NCBI GenBank assembly: GCA_024635815.1
Contig: JAGXIG010000078.1
Coordinates: forward strand, 1-18,567
Reading direction: 5' to 3'
Source of the DNA: Salegentibacter sp.
Lineage (GTDB): Bacteria > Bacteroidota > Bacteroidia > Flavobacteriales > Flavobacteriaceae
Length of the DNA: 18,567 nucleotides
In this document: piece after piece, positions 7,716 through 14,582 of the stretch
How positions within the stretch are numbered: the first letter of the stretch is position 1
How the letters are laid out: each line of letters starts with the position of its first letter
Program-made: the position numbers and the translations under genes
The notes under the pieces: model-generated
The model's input: only the letters and a program-made list of their open reading frames with translations
Database searches by the model: none
What the model was told of the DNA's origin: nothing

Positions 7716-8609
7716 ATGTCAAAATTTGACCAGGATAGACCAATAATTTCCAATCCATCAAAAATTTCATTCTCCGGATGGAAGAAAATAACTTTTATAA
7801 TAAAGGATAAAATAGACGAAAATAATTTAAGCATTGTGTCTGCAGGCGTAGCTTTCTATGCGTTTTTAGCAATCTTTCCGGCAGTTATGGCTCTGGTTTC
7901 TATTTATGGTTTGGCGGTGACTCCGTCTCAAATTGAATATCAATTAAATCAGCTTGGTACAATGATACCGGATGAAGCATTTGGTATTGTAGAGCAAAGG
8001 TTGGAGGCGTTTATTTCTACTTCGGGAAAAGCTCTGGGCTGGGGAATGGCAATAGGTATATTATTTAGTATTTGGAGTGCCAATAAAGGAATGAAGTCTT
8101 TATTTAGAGGTATTGATATCGCCTACGCAACCCGAAGCACACGCGGATTTATAAAACAAAATGCACTTACTTTATTGTTCACTTTTGGTGCTATAATACA
8201 GGTTATTTTAAGTATGGGGTTAATTGTGGCATTTCCTGCTGTTGTAGGAGAGTTGGGTTTACCCCAAAATATAGAAAGCCTAATTAGTTGGTTACGCTGG
8301 CCAATTTTGGCCATTATAGTTGGTTTTTTTCTTTGCCTTATTTATAAATATGCACCAGAGCGCACCAATCCTAAATTAAGATGGGTGATTCCAGGGGCAT
8401 TGGTTGCTACCATTCTTTGGTTAATCGCTTCATGGGGTTTTTCCTTTTATGTAAGTAATTTTGGGAGCTATGGGGAAGTTTACGGCTCTATTGCCGCGGT
8501 GGTTATTATGATGCTATGGCTTTTTATTAGTTGTTTTACAATGTTACTCGGAGCTCAAATTAATTCTGCTTCAGAGAGATATGCTAAGAAGATTACTTCA
8601 TTTAAATAA
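7716..8609 (+). CDS. YihY/BrkB-family inner-membrane protein
   Basis: The product has 297 residues, close to the usual 290 or so of the YihY/virulence-factor BrkB family. About six membrane segments are visible, near 41-66, 107-125, 150-178, 193-211, 224-244 and 257-282. Family hallmarks include the N-terminal SAGVAFYAFLAIFPAVMALV, the WSANKGMKSLFRGIDIAY segment, YKYAPER and the C-terminal GSYGEVYGSIAAVVIMMLWLF followed by LLGAQIN. I chose ATG 7716; the frame is open from a TTG at 7677, but the added 13 residues (FYVIYPECKIYK) do not look like the family. The molecular function of this family is unsettled. The old label ribonuclease BN came from a misassignment in E. coli. It lies just after a terminator, so it likely has its own promoter. 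Confidence 0.92.
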   Translation: MSKFDQDRPIISNPSKISFSGWKKITFIIKDKIDENNLSIVSAGVAFYAFLAIFPAVMALVSIYGLAVTPSQIEYQLNQLGTMIPDEAFGIVEQRLEAFISTSGKALGWGMAIGILFSIWSANKGMKSLFRGIDIAYATRSTRGFIKQNALTLLFTFGAIIQVILSMGLIVAFPAVVGELGLPQNIESLISWLRWPILAIIVGFFLCLIYKYAPERTNPKLRWVIPGALVATILWLIASWGFSFYVSNFGSYGEVYGSIAAVVIMMLWLFISCFTMLLGAQINSASERYAKKITSFK

Positions 8610-8690
8610 ATTTTAAGTGAAATGTCAGTAGGCCAAAGACCGTTAAAACTGTGTTATTTGAAATCTCTTTAACGTTAGAAATGCAGAATT

Positions 8691-8724
8691 ACCTCGATAT
8701 TTAATTAATCGAAACAATCGAGGT
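8691..8724 (+). promoter_or_regulatory. Inverted repeat in the leader of the 79-aa gene
   Basis: ACCTCGAT (8691-8698) and ATCGAGGT (8717-8724) are perfect 8-base arms around an 18-base AT-rich spacer, ending 23 bases before the start codon. No T tract follows, so it is not a terminator. It may be a transcript hairpin near the start or a protein-binding site. The half-site CTCGAT is also the arm of the palindrome upstream of lolD. Confidence 0.4.
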
Positions 8725-8747
8725 GGAAACCAATAAAATAAAAAATT

Positions 8748-8987
8748 ATGAATAATGAGGTAGTACAAACAGGTATGAAATGGCTTAAAAGAGCTGTTAT
8801 CTTTAAAGCAGGCAAAATGATCATGAAAAAACCAGCAAGTGCTCTTGGGGTTGGAGCGGTAGCAGCAGGGGCTGGAATCGCAGTTTATAGCCTATTTAAA
8901 AAGAGAAAGAAAAAAGACTTAACCCATATTGACAATATTGAAGACAATAATCCTGAAATTGAAGGAAAAAAGAAAATTGTAATATAA
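8748..8987 (+). CDS. Small single-helix membrane protein, unknown function
   Basis: This is a 79-residue product starting at ATG 8748. The N-terminal 28 residues are basic and amphipathic (KWLKRAVIFKAGKMIMKKP). A Gly/Ala-rich hydrophobic helix follows at about 31-50 (SALGVGAVAAGAGIAVYSLF), then a KKRKKK stop-transfer cluster and an acidic tail (DNIEDNNPEIEG). The glycine-rich helix and flanking lysines suggest a membrane-associated protein with the tail in the cytoplasm. I do not recognise a family. It stands alone between an inverted-repeat leader and a terminator, which supports a real, separately transcribed gene. Confidence 0.7.
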   Translation: MNNEVVQTGMKWLKRAVIFKAGKMIMKKPASALGVGAVAAGAGIAVYSLFKKRKKKDLTHIDNIEDNNPEIEGKKKIVI

Positions 8988-9007
8988 AACTGTTAAAAAT
9001 AAATAGA

Positions 9008-9049
9008 CCTCACAATCCCGAAAACTATGCGGAACTGTGAGGCTTTTTT
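9008..9049 (+). terminator. Intrinsic terminator after the 79-aa gene
   Basis: Left arm 9008-9020 and right arm 9030-9042 share 7 outer pairs (CCTCACA/TGTGAGG), two mismatches, and 3 inner pairs (CCG/CGG) around loop AAAACTATG. A T tract follows at 9044-9049. On the minus strand a weaker T-rich stretch follows, so it may also serve the convergent TonB receptor gene. Confidence 0.8.
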
Positions 9050-9102
9050 ATGAGATTTAAAATCAGACTTCTTAAGCCTGTTTCTTTTTTTAAACTACCT
9101 TA

Positions 9103-11430
9103 TTAAAGGTACCATCTAACCGAAACTGAAATATTTCTTCCAATATTAGAAATACCGTCCGGTTTTAAGCGTGAAAGGTGCGAAATGTAATCTTTATTCA
9201 GGATATTGTTTGCGCTTACTCCAATTCTCATTTCTGTAGCATTTATAGCGAACTCTCCTCCAAATCCAGCGCCCAAAAGTCCATAGCCCCCGGTACGGGT
9301 TTCGAAGGCACTCACGTTATTTTGATCGAATACATTTTTAAGCCTTACAAATGCATATTTGTTATAGATTTTCTCATCGGAATTATCAAATTCCAACCTA
9401 AAGGTATTGGTTATGGAATTTGCCGGAATTAAGGGTAAATACTCTCCATTATTTCTTTTTCCCGTCACGGTTTCAAAACTACTTTCCAAATGCAGCCAGT
9501 CTAAAGGGTGGGGATGAATATGTACGCCAATCTCCCCACCGTACAATTCAGCATTGTTCTGTGTGTATTGAAAAACAGGGTTTTCTTCGATTAATTCGCC
9601 AGTGGGCTCCAGATAAATATAATCGTTCATAGTATTATGAAATCCGTTTATGAAAGCTTCAAAATGCTTGTTCCGCCATTCTAAAGAAAGATCTACCTGG
9701 AGATTCTGTTCATTATCAAGGTTTTGATCTCCAACCTCATAGCGATTGGTCCCGTGGTGAGAACCGTTAGAAGTTAATTCCGATAAATTAGGCGCTCTAA
9801 AACCGGTAGCAAGATTTAACCTTGCACTTAGTCTTTCAGAAATAATATATTTTGCACCTAAGGCTCCATTAATACTTTTGTAAGAGTTATTTACAGCGGC
9901 AATTTCTCCACCTTCGTATGCGTGCTCTTCTTCATCTTCTTCTTCGGCAGGTTCGTCTTCGTGAGGTTCTACGGCTTCACTGTCAATACTTCGGGTATCA
10001 AATCTTAAGCCTCCCTGAAAATCCCATTTATCAAAATGCACGTGGGTAGTAGCAAACACCCCAAAATCTGTTGTAACGGCATCTGGAATTAAAATTTCTT
10101 CGCCGTAATTGGTATTAGTTTGATGCATTCCCTGTACTCCCAAAATGGTTTCAAATCTTCCGGTTCTGGGTAAATTATATTTTAAATTATAATTTAAAGT
10201 TTCCAAGTGCATTTCCAGTGCGGGATGATCTGCGCCTTCTTCCTCTTCGAAGTGTTCTTGTTCTTCCTCTGCGTGCTCTTCTTCACCGTGTTCCTCTTCG
10301 TGAAGATGTTCTTCGAACTCTTTTCGGTTATTATATTGATAACCTACTTTAAAGTCAAGACTTGAATTATTAAAATACAGCTTATTTTCTAAGCTTAGAA
10401 TATGATTATCAATTTCCTGGTAGGGAAGAAGAGGATCTTTAACGGTAGATTGTTCGCCTATTTCCTCTGGAATTCCAATATTCGATTTATTGAAATTATA
10501 CCTTAAATCTGTTTTAAATTTAGCATCCTGGAAGCCAATTCCTGTTTTAAAATCAGTTTCATTAAAGCGGGTGTTGGTTACTCTTTCCCCATCTCCTGTT
10601 TCGTAATCGCTGTGAGCAGCATAACTTCCACGGGCCAGGAATTTTAGTTTTTCTCCTGAAGTTTTAACCATAGCGCTTCCCTGGTATCCCCGCGTATTAC
10701 TGAAATAATTTACATCTGCTTCAGCATTGGTTTCATTTGCTGCAGCATAGCGTTCGGGATTCAGGTAAAGTACACCACCAATAGCGTCGCTTCCGTAGAG
10801 AAGGGAAGCAGGACCTTTAATAACCTCAACACTTTCAATTCCTTTAGAACTTATACCAAGCCCGTGCTCATCTCCATACTGCTGGTTTTCCAAACGTACG
10901 CCTTGCGTATAGACCAAAACACGATTAGAGCTTAAACCTCTAATCACAGGTTTTCCAATTCCCACACCGGTAGTTAAACTTTCTACCCCTGCAATTTGGG
11001 TTAGCCCATCGCTTAAAGTTACCGCACCTTTTCGGTTGAGGTCGGCTACATTTTCACGTTCTACGCGCATAACATTTTCACTTTGCAATTGGTGAAAAGG
11101 AGTAGAGACAATCACTTCTTCCATTTCTATAGCCGATTTTTCTAAAGTGATATTTAAGCTGGAAGTTTCAGGAAAATCGAGTTCGTTGGAGTAAGTCGCA
11201 AAACCTACCGACGAAATCACAATTTTAAACTTTCCGTTTGGGATATTTTCTATAGTAAAATTTCCATCAATATTGGTCATATCGCCTTTACTGAGTTCTG
11301 GAAAATAAACATTGGCGCTAAATACCGGTTCTCCGGTTTCAGCATTGGTAACCTGGCCCGAGAAAATATTCTGAGCATATATAATAGGGCTCACCGCTAA
11401 AAATAGCAATGAGAAAAGTAAACTTTTCAT
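9103..11430 (-). CDS. TonB-dependent outer-membrane receptor with two Glu/His-rich segments
   Basis: The receptor has 775 residues. Parts in order: signal peptide (about 1-19), CarboxypepD_reg-like beta domain (about 22-98), a TonB-box-like MEEVIVST (103-110), plug (about 120-225, with GKPVIRGLSSNRVLVYTQGVR and VEVIKGPASLLYGSDAIGGV), then a beta barrel ending in SVRWYL. Two barrel segments are strikingly acidic and His-rich: about 371-408 with seven His, and about 487-507. Such loops occur in ZnuD-like zinc receptors, and together with the His/Cys-rich small protein just upstream they suggest uptake of zinc, copper or another soft metal. The metal is an inference. It starts at ATG 11430, 45 bases after the small gene, and is probably the last gene of that operon. 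Confidence 0.93.
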   Translation of the reverse strand: MKSLLFSLLFLAVSPIIYAQNIFSGQVTNAETGEPVFSANVYFPELSKGDMTNIDGNFTIENIPNGKFKIVISSVGFATYSNELDFPETSSLNITLEKSAIEMEEVIVSTPFHQLQSENVMRVERENVADLNRKGAVTLSDGLTQIAGVESLTTGVGIGKPVIRGLSSNRVLVYTQGVRLENQQYGDEHGLGISSKGIESVEVIKGPASLLYGSDAIGGVLYLNPERYAAANETNAEADVNYFSNTRGYQGSAMVKTSGEKLKFLARGSYAAHSDYETGDGERVTNTRFNETDFKTGIGFQDAKFKTDLRYNFNKSNIGIPEEIGEQSTVKDPLLPYQEIDNHILSLENKLYFNNSSLDFKVGYQYNNRKEFEEHLHEEEHGEEEHAEEEQEHFEEEEGADHPALEMHLETLNYNLKYNLPRTGRFETILGVQGMHQTNTNYGEEILIPDAVTTDFGVFATTHVHFDKWDFQGGLRFDTRSIDSEAVEPHEDEPAEEEDEEEHAYEGGEIAAVNNSYKSINGALGAKYIISERLSARLNLATGFRAPNLSELTSNGSHHGTNRYEVGDQNLDNEQNLQVDLSLEWRNKHFEAFINGFHNTMNDYIYLEPTGELIEENPVFQYTQNNAELYGGEIGVHIHPHPLDWLHLESSFETVTGKRNNGEYLPLIPANSITNTFRLEFDNSDEKIYNKYAFVRLKNVFDQNNVSAFETRTGGYGLLGAGFGGEFAINATEMRIGVSANNILNKDYISHLSRLKPDGISNIGRNISVSVRWYL

Positions 11431-11475
11431 ATTATTTTTTTAAATAATTATACTTCTAACAAAAAATTCGAATTG

Positions 11476-11793
11476 TTAGGCAGTCATAGGCGGACCTCGA
11501 AGCTCAAAAGGGAGCCTTTGATAATTACTTAAAAATTTATAAAGATCGAAGAATTGTTTTTTGATCTGCTTTTCTAAAAGCGGTTCAAAATTTATAAAGT
11601 CTGTAGCGAGCACCGGACTTGGATTGAAAGAATGTAATTCGCAGTCAAGGCTACTCTCGTGAAAATGCTCATCGGCATAATTAACACATAATTCGTGTCC
11701 GTGCCCGCTAAAGATATGCGAGAAACTAATCACCACGGGAAGCAAAAGCAAAGCTCCCAAAAGTATAGCGGATATGTGTTTAAATATTTTCAA
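11476..11793 (-). CDS. Exported His/Cys-rich small protein, TTG start
   Basis: The product has 105 residues. An N-terminal signal peptide or anchor covers about 1-25 (KHISAILLGALLLLPVVISF). A compact cluster of possible metal ligands follows: H26, H31, H33, C36, H43, H45, C51 and H54. The tail ends in LPFELRGPPMTA. The only possible start is TTG at 11793: the in-frame TAA of the upstream gene lies just ahead of it, with two codons between, so translation is likely coupled. I recognise the layout as one often found before TonB receptors in Flavobacteriia, but know no named family. It may be a periplasmic metal-binding partner of the receptor. That role is inferred. Confidence 0.78.
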   Translation of the reverse strand: MKIFKHISAILLGALLLLPVVISFSHIFSGHGHELCVNYADEHFHESSLDCELHSFNPSPVLATDFINFEPLLEKQIKKQFFDLYKFLSNYQRLPFELRGPPMTA

Positions 11794-11799
11794 AAATAA

Positions 11800-12102
11800 T
11801 TATTGGAATAATTTAGCAAATCCCATTCTGCTTAGCATTTTCTTTTCGAAAGCCCAAAAGAATTGAAACTGGCCAAAAATCCAGCCGAAACTAACCAATA
11901 AAACCTGGTAGATAGGAAAAATTAGAAAAATTCTTGCACTCCAGTAAACCGCCCAATGAGAGGAAGATTCGTAGATACCCAAAAGATTACATAAAGGCTC
12001 AGCTAATTTAGCCGATGTAGATCCCGTAATAGCGAACACCAATAGAATTATAAATATTTGCCAATTAGAATCTATACCCCAACGTGCTTTTAATTTATTC
12101 AT
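11800..12102 (-). CDS. DUF6787-like small membrane protein
   Basis: The product has 100 residues with two membrane segments, about 15-42 (QIFIILLVFAITGSTSAKLAEPL) and about 52-82 (YWSARIFLIFPIYQVLLVSFGWIFG). It ends in a basic-aromatic tail (FQFFWAFEKKMLSRMG). The SNWQIFIILLVFAITGS and FGQFQFFWAFEKKML stretches match my memory of the flavobacterial DUF6787 family, for which no function is known to me. It starts at ATG 12102. Its TAA is 6 nt before the TTG start of the His/Cys-rich gene and in the same frame. It probably belongs to one minus-strand operon with the genes on both sides. Confidence 0.8.
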   Translation of the reverse strand: MNKLKARWGIDSNWQIFIILLVFAITGSTSAKLAEPLCNLLGIYESSSHWAVYWSARIFLIFPIYQVLLVSFGWIFGQFQFFWAFEKKMLSRMGFAKLFQ

Positions 12103-12146
12103 TCTGCAAAAATAGTAAAAGCTTCGGAGAATTAAAATAATCGGAG

Positions 12147-12566
12147 TTAAATACGCGTAGAAACTGAAAAGCGTTGGTTATAATGCCTGCTGAAAAAAAC
12201 AAAGTAATTGTACAGGAGATAGTTAACTTCGTACCCATAATCTATATTAGGTTCATAATTAATTTCCTGTAAATAAAGATCGGGATTATAAATCTGGGGT
12301 TGTCTTACCCGCTGATTATACTCTGAAACTAAAAATCGGTTTTTATTTTCCAGGTATTGCTGGGAGTAGTAACCTTCTGGTTTCGCAATAGAATTAATAA
12401 AAAGATTGAATCCTGGCTCAATAATTATGATCTCATACTCAAGGCTATCATTTGCAATACGAACCGTATCCTCATTTATTTGGGAATCTCCCAGTTTTCT
12501 ATCTCTTGAACTTCCACAGCTATAGATAAATAATCCAAGTAATAATATGTAAATAAAATTCTTCAT
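12147..12566 (-). CDS. DUF6146-like lipoprotein
   Basis: The product has 139 residues and a type II signal peptide: a hydrophobic stretch, then a lipobox ending at C17 (LFIYSCGSS). The mature part has acidic and Tyr-rich segments; EPGFNLFINSIAKPEGYYS and YEVNYLLYNYFVFFSRHYNQRF resemble the flavobacterial DUF6146 family as I remember it. After processing by signal peptidase II it should be tethered to a membrane, facing the periplasm. It starts at ATG 12566, 64 bases after the DUF937 gene and 44 bases ahead of the DUF6787 gene. Function unknown. Confidence 0.8.
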   Translation of the reverse strand: MKNFIYILLLGLFIYSCGSSRDRKLGDSQINEDTVRIANDSLEYEIIIIEPGFNLFINSIAKPEGYYSQQYLENKNRFLVSEYNQRVRQPQIYNPDLYLQEINYEPNIDYGYEVNYLLYNYFVFFSRHYNQRFSVSTRI

Positions 12567-12630
12567 CTCTGTTTTTTCTTCTGAAGCTTAAAATACTATG
12601 AATAATTTAAAGCAAAATATGTTGCTAAAT

Positions 12631-13251
12631 TTATTTACCGCCTAACATACCGCCGAGCAAGCTTCCACCTTTTTTACCCTTTTTACCGCCAAAGACCATT
12701 CCTGTTATATCGTCTATAACGCTGCCGTCCCCATCGGCATCCAATAAAGTTTCAACTAATGATTGATCGTGAGAATCATTGGATCCCATAACCGATCCTA
12801 AAAGCCCTGATAAGCCAGAAGCATCAACATTGTCTTTCCTTTTTTGCTGACCTAATAAACCCATAACAATTGGTGCTGCCATTTCAAGAATGTTATTAAC
12901 AGAGGCTTCGTCTATATTTAAGGTTCCGGCAATCGTTTTGCTCACGCCATTTTGCTTTGCCCCCAAAACGTGACTTAGAATTTTGCTGCCTTCATTAGTA
13001 AGTTCTTCAGGATTTTTGTTTTCCAGATTATTTAAAACATTACCATTATGCTTTTCGCTTTGTAAAGCCTTATCCAAACTTTCGGCCCCTTTGGGATCTT
13101 TTGCGTTTCGTTTCATCGCACCAAGTATTAACGGCATAGCCATACCCAGTACCGAAGTTATTTTGCTTTTATCTTCAGAAGTTTTTGAGCTAGCCTTATT
13201 CACTAACTCTTTTCCGGTTTGCGTATTCAATAAATCTAGTATAGATGCCAT
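12631..13251 (-). CDS. DUF937 domain protein with a calcium-loop-like motif
   Basis: The product has 206 residues starting at ATG 13251. Two helical DUF937-type repeats are visible: about 30-95 (ITSVLGMAMPLILGAMKRN onward) and about 105-155 (IDEASVNNILEMAAPIVMGLLGQQ). An acidic loop DADGDGSVIDD lies at 171-181, similar to EF-hand or thrombospondin type-3 calcium loops (D171, D173, D175), although an EF-hand Glu at position 12 is missing. The tail is rich in Gly and Lys (GGKKGKKGGSLLGGMLGGK). There is no signal peptide. The function of DUF937 proteins is not established. The gene is preceded by copy B of the intergenic repeat. Confidence 0.88.
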   Translation of the reverse strand: MASILDLLNTQTGKELVNKASSKTSEDKSKITSVLGMAMPLILGAMKRNAKDPKGAESLDKALQSEKHNGNVLNNLENKNPEELTNEGSKILSHVLGAKQNGVSKTIAGTLNIDEASVNNILEMAAPIVMGLLGQQKRKDNVDASGLSGLLGSVMGSNDSHDQSLVETLLDADGDGSVIDDITGMVFGGKKGKKGGSLLGGMLGGK

Positions 13252-13265
13252 AATTTTATTTTTTA

Positions 13266-13386
13266 TTCGATTATCGAGATTTAAATGGCCCGAGGCCTGT
13301 CCGAATCATACAGGCGGGGCTTGTCTCGAAATTAAAATATTATACACTACCAATGCCTTATGAGCTTGCTCCGAGGTAGTTTATTA
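13266..13386. repeat. Intergenic repeat, copy B (upstream of the DUF937 gene)
   Basis: This starts with TCGAT-T-ATCGA (13267-13277) and follows copy A (5821-5915) block by block. Relative to copy A it carries about 20 extra bases holding a hairpin, GCCTGT (13295-13300) with ACAGGC (13310-13315). It sits in the same orientation and about the same place, 15 nt upstream of a minus-strand start codon. Related CGAGGC(C/T)TG(T/C)CC-like fragments occur at 13289-13305 and 15671-15685. Confidence 0.55.
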
Positions 13387-13437
13387 ATTGAATTTACGGC
13401 TTTTAGGTAGTACCTGGCGTTAAAGATTTATTATAAT

Positions 13438-14445
13438 CTACTTTTTAAAATGCGAAATAATCTGGTTTGAAAGTTCTAAACCTATACGCTGCTGTGCTTC
13501 TATGGTAGAACCTCCAATATGTGGGCTTAATGAAAGCTTTTCGTTCATCAACAATTTAATGGCTGGTCTGGGCTCTGCTTCAAAAGTATCTAAGCCGGCA
13601 AAAGCAACTTTGCCATCTTCTATGGCTTCCAACAGCGCAACTTCATCTATCACTCCGCCACGAGAAGTGTTTATGATACCAACTCCGGGTTTCATCGCTT
13701 CCAGTTCTTTTTTGCCTATCAACGGTTTAGCTTGTGCCGGCACATGTAATGTTATAAAATCTGAATGTTTTATAAGCTCATCTACAGGTTCAGTTTTAAT
13801 CGGAATTTCGATACTTTGATGGTTGTAGAATTCCAATGAGATTTTTACTTCCCCAACTTCTTTGTCGCTGGCAATAACCTTCATTCCAAGGCCTAAAGCA
13901 ATTTTGGCAACTTGGCGACCAATTCTTCCAAGACCTATAATTCCAAGGGTTTTACCTCTAAGTTCAATTCCTGCGGAATAAGACTTTTTAAGCTCTCCAA
14001 ATCTGGATTCCCCTTCTAAAGGCATATTCCTGTTAGAATCGAACAATTTTCTTACTCCGCTGAAAAGATGGGCAAAAACAAGTTCTGCCACTGAGCCTGA
14101 GGCAGCCTGTGGAGTGTTAATTACTTTAATACCTTTACTTTCGGCATATTCCAAGGCAATATTATCCAAACCAACACCACCGCGGCCTATCAATTTTAAG
14201 CCTTTACAGGTATCAATAACTGCTTTGTCTACGGTGGTAGCGCTTCTAACAAGTAAAACCTGTATGTCTTTTGAATTTATATAATCGGCAAGTTGTTCCT
14301 GGGCTATTTTGGTGCTTATTACTTCAAAACCTGCTTTTTCGAGCTGTTCTACACCGGCTTTGGCAAGGCCATCGTTGGCGAGAACTTTTATCTTTTTAGA
14401 TTGGTTTGGTGTGGTGGGTTTATTAAAAAAATCTTCAGGTTTCAT
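13438..14445 (-). CDS. serA: D-3-phosphoglycerate dehydrogenase-type D-2-hydroxyacid dehydrogenase
   Basis: The product has 335 residues and lacks an ACT domain, so it would be the short, non-ACT type of phosphoglycerate dehydrogenase. The NAD-binding motif is GLGRIG (171-176). The catalytic triad is R262 (NTSRGG), E291 (DTFEAEP) and H309 (SPHIGGST). RGGVGLDNI lies near 88-96. The pathway step would be oxidation of 3-phosphoglycerate to 3-phosphohydroxypyruvate, which SerC then aminates. The serC gene directly upstream supports this call over other hydroxyacid substrates. An extra 18-residue polar N-terminus (from ATG 14445) precedes the usual KVLANDG beginning; no other start codon lies closer. 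A possible 15-codon ORF ends 4 nt before the start. Confidence 0.9.
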   Translation of the reverse strand: MKPEDFFNKPTTPNQSKKIKVLANDGLAKAGVEQLEKAGFEVISTKIAQEQLADYINSKDIQVLLVRSATTVDKAVIDTCKGLKLIGRGGVGLDNIALEYAESKGIKVINTPQAASGSVAELVFAHLFSGVRKLFDSNRNMPLEGESRFGELKKSYSAGIELRGKTLGIIGLGRIGRQVAKIALGLGMKVIASDKEVGEVKISLEFYNHQSIEIPIKTEPVDELIKHSDFITLHVPAQAKPLIGKKELEAMKPGVGIINTSRGGVIDEVALLEAIEDGKVAFAGLDTFEAEPRPAIKLLMNEKLSLSPHIGGSTIEAQQRIGLELSNQIISHFKK

Positions 14446-14449
14446 CTGT

Positions 14450-14497
14450 TTATAATTTAATCCCTTGTGCGGGAATTTGATACAGGATTTTAATCAT
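14450..14497 (-). CDS. Possible 15-aa upstream ORF in the serA leader
   Basis: ATG 14497 to TAA 14450 encodes MIKILYQIPAQGIKL. It is preceded by GGGAGG (14506-14501) with a 3-nt spacer, an unusually strong Shine-Dalgarno-like sequence for this phylum, and it ends 4 nt before serA. It contains no serine codon, so simple serine attenuation is unlikely. It may be coincidental. Confidence 0.25.
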   Translation of the reverse strand: MIKILYQIPAQGIKL

Positions 14498-14527
14498 TTT
14501 CCTCCCTACTTGATCGGGACAAGTTAT

Positions 14528-14556
14528 ATGATGCCAATTTTTGTGTCCAGCATCAT
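14528..14556. promoter_or_regulatory. Inverted repeat in the serC-serA gap
   Basis: ATGATGC (14528-14534) and GCATCAT (14550-14556) are perfect 7-base arms around a 15-base spacer, between the serC stop and the serA start. There is no T tract on either side, so it is not a typical terminator. It might be an operator or an RNA hairpin affecting serA expression. Confidence 0.3.
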
Positions 14557-14582
14557 GTTGGTTTCATTAATTGTATTTTGAA

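Noticed and set aside
7585..7770. Minus-strand open frame over the msrA-operon terminator
   Set aside because: It spans a perfect terminator hairpin and the start of the YihY gene; its sequence resembles nothing known.
10207..10320. GAA/GAG-rich tract in the TonB receptor as a microsatellite or phase-variable repeat
   Set aside because: The codons are mixed, and the tract encodes an ordered Glu/His pattern without a constant repeat unit.
12107..12114. TATTTTTG on the minus strand as promoter of the DUF6787-TonB operon
   Set aside because: Its predicted transcript start would fall on the DUF6787 start codon itself, and no -33 element is at the right distance. A leaderless transcript cannot be excluded but is not supported.
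12983..13363. Plus-strand open frame of 126 codons antisense to the DUF937 gene
   Set aside because: It is a shadow of the DUF937 coding frame; Ser/Leu/Phe-rich composition is typical of such shadows. The same applies to frames at 266-448, 3362-3577, 4472-4812, 6278-6526, 9178-9632 and 17535-17750.
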